64,000 nt of DNA from Kribbella kalugense (GTDB taxonomy: Bacteria > Actinomycetota > Actinomycetes > Propionibacteriales > Kribbellaceae). The stretch spans positions 186,001 through 250,000 of the forward strand of contig NZ_SODF01000004.1 of NCBI RefSeq assembly GCF_004365875.1. Direction: 5' to 3'. Positions within the stretch are counted from its first letter, which is position 1. Each line of letters opens with the position of its first letter. Below the pieces are notes generated by a model. It did no database searches. It saw only the letters and a program-made list of their open reading frames with translations, and was not told the origin of the DNA. This document shows, in pieces, positions 55,974-62,778 of this stretch. A program made the position numbers and the translations under genes.

Positions 55974-56876
55974 ATGAGTGCTGTCGAATCGCCGCCGCCG
56001 AGTCTCGAGGCGCGGATCCACGGCCTGCTGCCGGCGTTGAGTCCGGCGCAGGCCCGGATCGCCGCCGAGGTACTGCGAGATCCGGCGGCGGTGGCTTCGT
56101 CGACGATCGGCCAGCTGGCGGCCCGCTGCGGTACGTCGCTGCCGAGCGTCACCCGGTTCTGTCTCGCGCTCGGTCTGTCCGGGTACGCCGAGCTGAGGCT
56201 GACGCTGGCGGCCGAGAGTGGTCGGACCAGTCTGAGCTGGGAACGGGGTACTGGTTCGGAGGTCGGACCAGACGACTCGTTGGACGACGTACTCCGGACG
56301 TTGTTGCGGGCCGACACCCGGGCGCTCGAGGACACCGTCGCGTCCCTGGACGTTGATGCGCTCCGGCGTGCCGTGCAGGCGATCTCGGATGCGCGGCGGA
56401 TCGATCTGTACGCCGTGGCGGGGTCGGCGTCGGTGGCCGAGGATCTGCGGTTGCGGCTGCATCGGATCGGCCGTGGGGCGAGTACGTGGAGCGACGTGCA
56501 TACCGCGCTTGCCAGTTCCGCGCTGCTCGGGACCGGGGACGTCGCGATCGGGATCTCGCACAGCGGCGAGACGATCGAGGTGCTCGAGCCGCTCACCCGG
56601 GCCGGCCGGCAAGGGGCGACGACTGTTGCCATCACCAACTATCCCCGCTCGCCGCTGGCGCGGGCGGCGGACGTCGTACTGGTCACCGCTGCCCGCGACG
56701 TCACGTTCCGCACCGGGGGACTGTCCGGCCGGCACGCCCAGATGATCGTCCTGGACGCCCTCTACCTCGGCGTCGCCCAACGCGACTACCCCCTGGCCGA
56801 ACAAGCCTTCGACGCCACCGCGGAAGCCGTCGCCACCCACCGCGACCGCTCCTGGCCCCCCCCCAAGTCCTCATGA
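55974..56876 (+). CDS. RpiR/MurR-family transcriptional regulator (SIS domain)
   Basis: A 300-residue regulator. The N-terminal RpiR helix-turn-helix is at ~residues 10-80 (SPAQARIAAEVLRDPAAVAS, TSLPSVTRFCLALGLSGY). The C-terminal SIS domain (RIDLYAVAGSASVAEDLRLR, GISHSGETIEVLEPL) binds phosphorylated sugars such as MurNAc-6-P in MurR. The ATG at 55974 was chosen at the HTH start; TTTAC just before is not a good ribosome site. GAATTCTT occurs twice in the leader (55931-, 55962-) and may be part of its operator. It precedes a Tat-exported glycoside-hydrolase-like gene that it probably controls. Confidence 0.88.
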   Translation: MSAVESPPPSLEARIHGLLPALSPAQARIAAEVLRDPAAVASSTIGQLAARCGTSLPSVTRFCLALGLSGYAELRLTLAAESGRTSLSWERGTGSEVGPDDSLDDVLRTLLRADTRALEDTVASLDVDALRRAVQAISDARRIDLYAVAGSASVAEDLRLRLHRIGRGASTWSDVHTALASSALLGTGDVAIGISHSGETIEVLEPLTRAGRQGATTVAITNYPRSPLARAADVVLVTAARDVTFRTGGLSGRHAQMIVLDALYLGVAQRDYPLAEQAFDATAEAVATHRDRSWPPPKSS

Positions 56877-56967
56877 CCCCACCGCCGGCGCCGGAGGCTC
56901 GGTCAAAAGCGCCGTCCTGAACAGCTTTCTGCCGTAACTCCGTTCGACCGCCTTCCGAAGGAGAACC

Positions 56968-58365
56968 ATGCAGAGCCCGCACCAGATCCTCGGTCCCAGC
57001 CGCCGCAGTCTGCTCCTCGGCGCCGGCGCCACCGCCCTCACCGCGGCGGCCGCAAGCACCGCATCCGCATCCACCGCAGCAGCCTCGACCACCTCCGCTG
57101 CGGCGGGCGGTGTTGGGCCGGCCGATGTCGCCGTACCGTCGCCGGACACGTTGCCTCTGACCGGCGGGTCTGAGTTCCCGATTGGGTTGTTCTGGCCGCC
57201 GCATCCGTATGCGAGTACGGCGGAGCGGTTCGCCGAGATCAAGCACGCCGGGTTCGACTTCGTCATCTCCGGCAACTACGCCGGTGACGGCAACATCTTC
57301 CAGTACCAGCTCGGCCTCGCCCGCGACGCCGGTCTGCAGATGCTGATCTCGGACGACATCCAGATCCGCAACATGTCCCGCTGGTTCTCGATCTCGGACA
57401 CCACCACCGACTTCCTCAGCGTGACGCCGGCCGAGGCCAGCGCGCTCTACATCCGCGCCCGCGACGCCTATGGCCCGTACTCGTCGCTGGCCGGCTTCAA
57501 CTTCTACGACGAACCCGGCGCCGGCTGGTTTGCCACCCTGGCGAAGGCGCTCGCGATCTCGCGCGAACTGGCGCCGCAGCTGCTGCCGTACATCAACCTG
57601 CTGCCTTCCGACGACCCGTCGTACTATCGCAACTTCGTCGACGTGGTGAAGCCGTCGCTGATCTCCTTCGACCGGTACCCGCTGCTGGCGGCGGGCCAGG
57701 AGGACGCGAACTACTTCCACAACTGGGCGATCGTCCGCGACGCCGCGCTGCACGGGGACATCCCGTCCTGGGTGTACATCCAGACGCTTGCCTACAACAA
57801 CCATCGCGAACCGACCGCGGCCGAACTGCTCTGGCAGATCAACATCAGCCTCGCGTACGGCGCGAAGGGCATCCAGTACTTCACCTACTGGACGCCGGAG
57901 GCCGCTCGTGGCGAGGGGTTCGGGCCGGCGTTGATCACGGTCGACGGCAAGCGGACCCCGCGGTACGACGCCGCGAAGCAGATCAACACCACGTGGCTCC
58001 ACCAGGTCGGTCGCGAGCTCAAGCCGTTGGTCTCGGAGTCCGTCGTACACGCGAACGAGACTCCGCTGCCGAATGGTGCCGTTGGGTTCACGCCAACCAA
58101 CCTGGTGTCCGGGATCTCCGGGAACTCGGTTGTCGTCGGCACCTTCCGGTCGCGAGATGCGGCGTCTGGTGATCGGTGGGTGCTGGTCGCCAACCGTTCG
58201 CACAGCGCGCGGGCGCGGGCGGTGGTCGGGGTCGACGATCAGACGGTGGGGTCGGTGGGGGTGTTCCAGCCGGCGAAGCAGAAGTACGTGTCGCAGCGGG
58301 TTGGGCCGGTGCAGGTCTCGCTCGCACCCGGAGCAGCGACCCTGATCAAGCTTGGCGCCAAGTAG
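56968..58365 (+). CDS. Tat-exported glycoside-hydrolase-like protein
   Basis: A 465-residue secreted protein. The twin-arginine signal SRRSLLLGAGATALTAAAA is followed by an Ala/Ser/Thr-rich stretch. The body looks like a TIM barrel: FPIGLFWPPHPYAST, FVISGNYAGDG, FNFYDEPGAGWF with an acidic pair that could be catalytic, and LISFDRYPLLAAG. The C-terminal ~90 residues form a beta-rich domain. Probably acts on a polysaccharide; the GH family is not assigned with certainty. AAGGAG precedes the ATG at 56968. It follows the RpiR regulator. Confidence 0.78.
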   Translation: MQSPHQILGPSRRSLLLGAGATALTAAAASTASASTAAASTTSAAAGGVGPADVAVPSPDTLPLTGGSEFPIGLFWPPHPYASTAERFAEIKHAGFDFVISGNYAGDGNIFQYQLGLARDAGLQMLISDDIQIRNMSRWFSISDTTTDFLSVTPAEASALYIRARDAYGPYSSLAGFNFYDEPGAGWFATLAKALAISRELAPQLLPYINLLPSDDPSYYRNFVDVVKPSLISFDRYPLLAAGQEDANYFHNWAIVRDAALHGDIPSWVYIQTLAYNNHREPTAAELLWQINISLAYGAKGIQYFTYWTPEAARGEGFGPALITVDGKRTPRYDAAKQINTTWLHQVGRELKPLVSESVVHANETPLPNGAVGFTPTNLVSGISGNSVVVGTFRSRDAASGDRWVLVANRSHSARARAVVGVDDQTVGSVGVFQPAKQKYVSQRVGPVQVSLAPGAATLIKLGAK

Positions 58366-59586
58366 TCAGGTGGTTTGGCCGGTGTAGATGCCCATTGCGC
58401 GGAAGCGCAGGGCTGGGGCCGCGTACTCCTCGAGGGCGTGCGCGGTCCAGCCGATCATCCGGGCCAGGGCGAACAGGGCGTCGCCGGCGTCCGGGCGGAA
58501 GTTGTACGCGTGCATGATCGCCGCGATGGCTAGATCGCTGTTGGGGAAGGTCGGCGTACGCGCGGCGATCGCGGTGATCGTGTCGACGATCGGGTGGTCG
58601 CCGAGCATGCCGAGCAGTACTTCGGCTCGCGGGTCGCGGTGTTGGTAGATCCGGTGGCCGAAGCCGGGGATGGGCTCGCCTGATCGCAACTGGTCCGACA
58701 GTGCCTTGAGCGGGTCTTGCTGTGCTCGTTGGAGGAATTCGTAGGCGAGCGTCGGCGCGGCGCCGTGGTACTGGCCGTCGAGGGCGCCGAGTCCTGCGGA
58801 GATCACGGCGTACAGGTTCGCGCGGGCGCTGGCGGCGACCCGGGCTGCGACGGTCGAGACGGCGAGCCCGTGGTCGGCAAGCAGGATCAGGGTGGCGTCG
58901 AGTAGCTCCGGTCGAGGTTCGTCGCTCGACAGCTTCGGCCAGAGGCGCGCGCCGAGCGTCGCGTCGGGGCTCACGTAGTCGCCGGGCAGCGCGGTCACCA
59001 AGGTCCCGATCAGCCGGCCGGCTGCAGCAGTCACCGCCGGCACCGACAAGTCGAACCGCAACGGATCGGCAGCCCCGAGCACAGCCACCGCAACCCGCAA
59101 CCGATCCGTCAACCGAGCCCCCTCCGGCACCACCTCCATCCCCGCCCGAGCAAGCAAAACCCCCTCCCGCCCAATCCCAAACCCGGCCGCACCGGCCGGG
59201 AGCGCCTCCCCAACATGACCCGCCCCCACGTGACCTGTCGTTGGTGGGTGTTCGAGGGGTTGGGCGGTCCAGAGGAGGTTGGCTACTTGTTCGACGGTGG
59301 AGGTTGTGGCGAGGGTGCTTGCGGAGTGGCCTCGGTAGTAGAGGTTGTCGTTGTGGAGGAGGGTTAGTTCGGACTCGATGCGTTCGACGACGCCGGAGTG
59401 GTCGACGGACCTGCTGGCGAGGCGTTCAACTTCGGCGGTGGCGAAGAGGCTTCCGCGGCGGCCGCGGGCTCGGATGCTGGTCAGGAGGCCTCGGCTGACA
59501 TAGGCGTAGATGGTCTCCGGCTTCACCTGCAGTCGCCGCGCGACCTCCGCGGTGGTCAGGTAATTCTCGTCACCTTCGGCCGTCAT
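58366..59586 (-). CDS. Helix-turn-helix / citrate synthase fusion protein
   Basis: A 406-residue fusion. Residues ~8-60 are a MerR/excisionase-type helix-turn-helix (YLTTAEVARRLQVKPETIYA, with a wing SIRARGRRGSLFATAEVERL). Residues ~75-406 are citrate-synthase fold with its catalytic positions kept: the His in GQYHGAAP, GFGHRIYQ and the Asp in FPNSDLAIA. Probably citrate or 2-methylcitrate synthase, or a metabolite-sensing regulator. Start ATG 59586. Its stop abuts that of the Tat-hydrolase gene. It is divergent from a second, stand-alone citrate synthase. Codon composition flips from C-rich to G-rich near 59221. Confidence 0.85.
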   Translation of the reverse strand: MTAEGDENYLTTAEVARRLQVKPETIYAYVSRGLLTSIRARGRRGSLFATAEVERLASRSVDHSGVVERIESELTLLHNDNLYYRGHSASTLATTSTVEQVANLLWTAQPLEHPPTTGHVGAGHVGEALPAGAAGFGIGREGVLLARAGMEVVPEGARLTDRLRVAVAVLGAADPLRFDLSVPAVTAAAGRLIGTLVTALPGDYVSPDATLGARLWPKLSSDEPRPELLDATLILLADHGLAVSTVAARVAASARANLYAVISAGLGALDGQYHGAAPTLAYEFLQRAQQDPLKALSDQLRSGEPIPGFGHRIYQHRDPRAEVLLGMLGDHPIVDTITAIAARTPTFPNSDLAIAAIMHAYNFRPDAGDALFALARMIGWTAHALEEYAAPALRFRAMGIYTGQTT

Positions 59587-59659
59587 CCCCGCTCCTCAGA
59601 CCGTTCACATTGACTGGATCAATATTGACAATAGTTGATTGCCTGTCAACTCTGAAGAT
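59587..59659. promoter_or_regulatory. Divergent citrate-synthase promoter/operator region
   Basis: The 73-bp spacer is dense in TTGAC/GTCAA half-sites: TTGAC at 59610, TTGACA at 59625 and GTCAAC at 59645. The palindrome TCAATATTGA (59619-59628) sits centrally, and GTTGA (59634) pairs with TCAAC (59646). On the minus strand TTGACA with 17-bp spacing to AATATT could be the promoter of the fusion gene. A regulator, perhaps the fusion protein itself, could bind here. Confidence 0.55.
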
Positions 59660-60799
59660 ATGTCAACAACGATCAATGTGCCGCCCGGCCTGCGCAACGT
59701 CGTCGTCACCGAGACGACCCTCGGCGACGTCCGGGGCGACGAGGGTTTCTACCACTACCGCGAGTACTCGGCGATCGATCTCGCCAAGTCCAAGACGCTC
59801 GAAGACGTCTGGTACCTGATGTTCGAGGGCCACCTCCCGACCGACGCCGAGCGGGACCGGTTCGTCGCCGAGCTCGCGCCACTGCGCGTCCTCCCCGACG
59901 AGGTCCGCGCGGTACTGCCCGCGATCGCGACCGCCGGCGCGAAGTTCAACCCGCTCGCCGGTCTCCGCACCGCACTGTCGCTCCTGGCCGCAGTCCGCGG
60001 CCTCCCGCCGCTCTGGGACGCCGACCCGGCCCGACGCAAAGCCGACGCGATGCTCGTCTGCGCGGTGACCCCGACCATCCTCGCCGCCCTCTACCGGCTC
60101 CGCGAGGGTCAGGAGCCGTTGGAGCCGCGCGCCGACCTGACAGCCGCCGAAAACTGGCTCTACCTCGTCACCGGCACCGAGCCGACCGCCGTACACACGA
60201 CCGCGATCGAGCACTACCTCGTCTCGACCGTGGACCACGGCTTCAACGCGTCCACGTTCACCGCGCGGGTGATCGCCTCCACCGGCGCGGACGTCGTGTC
60301 GGCCGTCGCCGGAGCGATCGGCGCGTTCTCCGGCCCGCTGCACGGTGGTGCACCGGATCGCGCCCTCGCCAGCCTCGACGAGATCGGTACGCCGGATCGC
60401 ATCGACGCCTGGGTCCGCTCGAAGGTGTCCGCGGGCGACCGGATCATGGGCTTCGGTCACGCGGTCTACCGCACCGAGGACCCGCGTTCGCTGATGCTGC
60501 GCGACATCGCCCGCGGCATCGGCGGAGACCTGGTCGACTTCGCGACCACGGTCGAGCAGCGCATCGTCGACGTACTCGCGGAGCTGAAGCCCGGCCGCAA
60601 CCTGTACGCGAACGTCGAGTTCTACGCCGGCGTCGTGATGGAACTCTGCGGCATCCCGCGCGCCATGTTCACGCCCACCTTCGCCGTCAGCCGCATCATC
60701 GGCTGGTCCGCCAACATCCTTGAGCAGGCAGAAGACCCGAAGATCATCCGCCCGGCCGCCATGTACGTCGGCCCCCAGCCACCAACACCAATTCCCTAA
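59660..60799 (+). CDS. Citrate synthase (CitA/'citrate synthase 2' type)
   Basis: Condenses oxaloacetate with acetyl-CoA, or in related enzymes propionyl-CoA. The 379-residue product has GFYHYREYSAIDL at the start, the catalytic His in GPLHGGAPDRALAS and in GFGHAVYRTEDPR, and NVEFYAG where most citrate synthases have NVDFY, so the third catalytic acid is Glu. This variation is usual in the actinobacterial CitA group. The ATG at 59660 is preferred over TTG 59639, which lies in the operator-like repeats. The stop overlaps the convergent monooxygenase by 4 bp. Confidence 0.88.
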   Translation: MSTTINVPPGLRNVVVTETTLGDVRGDEGFYHYREYSAIDLAKSKTLEDVWYLMFEGHLPTDAERDRFVAELAPLRVLPDEVRAVLPAIATAGAKFNPLAGLRTALSLLAAVRGLPPLWDADPARRKADAMLVCAVTPTILAALYRLREGQEPLEPRADLTAAENWLYLVTGTEPTAVHTTAIEHYLVSTVDHGFNASTFTARVIASTGADVVSAVAGAIGAFSGPLHGGAPDRALASLDEIGTPDRIDAWVRSKVSAGDRIMGFGHAVYRTEDPRSLMLRDIARGIGGDLVDFATTVEQRIVDVLAELKPGRNLYANVEFYAGVVMELCGIPRAMFTPTFAVSRIIGWSANILEQAEDPKIIRPAAMYVGPQPPTPIP

Positions 60800-62232
60800 G
60801 CGGTGAAGCGCATGGCGCCGTCGTCGAGGCGGGCGTAGCGGAGGGTTAGTAGGTCGCGGGGGTAGTTCTGGCGGAGGCGCCAAGGGCCGTAGGTGCCTTG
60901 GCGAGGGAGGATCGCGGCGGCTCGGCGGATGTAGCCGGAGGAGAGGTCGACGACCGGTCGGGGTGGCGCGTCGTACTCGGCCGGGTCGACCTCGGGGATG
61001 CAGATGCGGGTGCCGGTGGCGGTGAGGTGGTTGAGGAGCCGGCAGACGTACTGCGAGGTGAGGTCGGAGCGCAGCGTCCAGGAGTTGTTGGTGTAGCCAA
61101 TGCACCAGGCCAGGTTCGGTACGCCGCTCAGCATCATGCCCTTGTAGACAAAGGTGTCATGCGGATCGACGGACCGCCCGTCGAGGACGACCTGGATGTT
61201 GCCGAGCGCAACCATGCGGAGGCCGGTCGCGGTGACCACGAGATCGGCCTCCAGCTCCCGCCCGGACCGCAGGAGCAAACCGTGCGGGGTGAACCGGTCG
61301 ATCTCGTCAGTCACCACCGAGGCCGACCCGGCCCGCAACGCTTTGAACAGATCGGCGTCCGGCACCAGACACAGCCGCTGATCCCAAGGCTTGTACTGCG
61401 GCGTGAAATGCGGATCGACCGGGATCGACGATGGCAGTTCCTTGGCCACAGTGCTGTTCAGCAACCACGCCGCATGCGCCGGCCACTTGCGGAACGCGCT
61501 GTAGACGGCGGTGCTCACGGCAACGTTCTTCCCGCGGATCAACCGGTGCGCGAGGTTCTCGGGCAGTACGGCGCGGAGGCGGTCGGAGAACGCATCGTGC
61601 GCAGGACGGGAGGCGACGTAGCTCGGCGTACGCTGCAGCATCGTCACGTGTTCCGCCGTACCAGCCATCGCGGGCACCAGGGTCACCGCGGTCGCGCCGC
61701 TGCCGACGACGACCACTCGCTGCCCGGTGTAATCCAGATCGGCCGGCCAGTGCTGCGGGTGCACGATCCGGCCCTCGAACGAGCTCTGCCCCTCGAAGTC
61801 GACCACGTACCCCGAGTCGTAGTCGTAGTACCCGCTGCACACGTAGAGGAACGAGCAGGTGTACGACGAGTCTCCGGTCTCGACCGTCCACAGTGCGTCC
61901 GCCGACGACCACGAGGCGCGTACGACGCGCTGGCCGAAGCGGATGTGCTTGTCGATGCCGTACGTCGATGCCGTCTCGTGCAGGTAGTCGAGGATCGACG
62001 GCCCGTCGGCGATCGCCTTCGCCGCCTTCCACGGGTGGAACGGGAACCCGAGCGTGAACATGTCGGAGTCCGACCGCACCCCCGGGTACCGGAACAGGTC
62101 CCAGGTCCCGCCGAGGGCGTCGCGCCCCTCGAGTACGGCGTACGTTCGGTCCGGGCACCGCGTTTGCAGCCGGTACGCCGCGCCGATCCCGGACAGGCCC
62201 GCGCCGACGATCAGGACGTCGAAATGCTCCAT
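60796..62232 (-). CDS. Flavin-containing monooxygenase (EthA-like Baeyer-Villiger type)
   Basis: Oxygenates ketones or heteroatoms with FAD, NADPH and O2. The 478-residue product has the FAD motif VGAGLSGIGAAYRLQ at the N-terminus, the NADPH motif VVVVGSGATAVTL, and FEGRIVHPQHW, which matches the Baeyer-Villiger fingerprint F-x-G-x3-H-x3-W. GGTWDLFRYPGVRSDSDMF is also characteristic. The ATG at 62232 was selected because homologues start MEHxDVLIVGAG and TACTGT (-10) lies 7 nt upstream (leaderless); a TTG at 62250 is possible. Substrate unknown. Confidence 0.9.
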   Translation of the reverse strand: MEHFDVLIVGAGLSGIGAAYRLQTRCPDRTYAVLEGRDALGGTWDLFRYPGVRSDSDMFTLGFPFHPWKAAKAIADGPSILDYLHETASTYGIDKHIRFGQRVVRASWSSADALWTVETGDSSYTCSFLYVCSGYYDYDSGYVVDFEGQSSFEGRIVHPQHWPADLDYTGQRVVVVGSGATAVTLVPAMAGTAEHVTMLQRTPSYVASRPAHDAFSDRLRAVLPENLAHRLIRGKNVAVSTAVYSAFRKWPAHAAWLLNSTVAKELPSSIPVDPHFTPQYKPWDQRLCLVPDADLFKALRAGSASVVTDEIDRFTPHGLLLRSGRELEADLVVTATGLRMVALGNIQVVLDGRSVDPHDTFVYKGMMLSGVPNLAWCIGYTNNSWTLRSDLTSQYVCRLLNHLTATGTRICIPEVDPAEYDAPPRPVVDLSSGYIRRAAAILPRQGTYGPWRLRQNYPRDLLTLRYARLDDGAMRFTA

Positions 62233-62239
62233 ATCCGTC

Positions 62240-62245
62240 ACAGTA
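62240..62245 (-). promoter_or_regulatory. -10 element TACTGT of the monooxygenase gene
   Basis: On the minus strand TACTGT (62245 to 62240) is 7 nt before the ATG at 62232, and no ribosome site lies between. Confidence 0.4.
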
Positions 62246-62346
62246 CTCAACAGTAATGAAGATTCTTCCGCGGCGTTGTCGATTCCGTGTGGCGGTGTTC
62301 GTCAGCAAGATGTTCCAGTAGAAGCCCTACCCGAGGAGAGCCTGAG

Positions 62347-62718
62347 ATGGCGCAGTACATGTTCCTGCTGTACGACAGCGAAGAGTGGTACGACAACGTC
62401 ACGCCGGACGACTGGCAGCAGGCGATGAAGCTGCACGGGGCGTTCGCCGAGGCGGTGGAGAAGGCCGGGGCACGGATCCTCGGCGGGGAGGCGCTCGAGC
62501 GCTCCACCACCGCGAGCACGGTCAAGCAACGCGAGGGGGCGGAGCCGCTGGTCACCGACGGTCCGTTCATCGAGACCAAGGAGGCGCTCGGCGGGTACTA
62601 CGTCATCGAGGCGCGCGACCTCGACCAGGCGCTGGAGCTGGCGAAGATCTGCCCGTCCGGCAACGTCGAGGTCCGCCCGGTGATGGACACGTCCGGCGAC
62701 TCGGGGCCGCAGGGCTGA
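62347..62718 (+). CDS. YCII-related DGPF-domain protein
   Basis: A 123-residue protein with the name-giving signature VTDGPFIETKEALGGYYVIE. The start MAQYMFLLYDSEEWYD is preceded by GAGGAG. It is a partner of ECF42-type sigma factors, encoded here just upstream of one, in the same arrangement as at 37.9-39.5 kb but with only moderate sequence similarity. A 12-bp hairpin separates it from the sigma gene. Confidence 0.92.
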   Translation: MAQYMFLLYDSEEWYDNVTPDDWQQAMKLHGAFAEAVEKAGARILGGEALERSTTASTVKQREGAEPLVTDGPFIETKEALGGYYVIEARDLDQALELAKICPSGNVEVRPVMDTSGDSGPQG

Positions 62719-62730
62719 CATGCGTCAGCT

Positions 62731-62764
62731 GGGTACGCCGACGCTCTGTCCCGTCGGCGTACCC
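62731..62764 (+). terminator. Intercistronic hairpin between DGPF gene and ECF gene
   Basis: GGGTACGCCGAC (62731-62742) pairs perfectly with GTCGGCGTACCC (62753-62764), loop 10 nt, followed by GTGGGGGAGGAG, the sigma-gene ribosome site. It may attenuate or stabilise, so that the DGPF protein is made in excess over the sigma factor. Confidence 0.6.
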
Positions 62765-62778
62765 GTGGGGGAGGAGCA

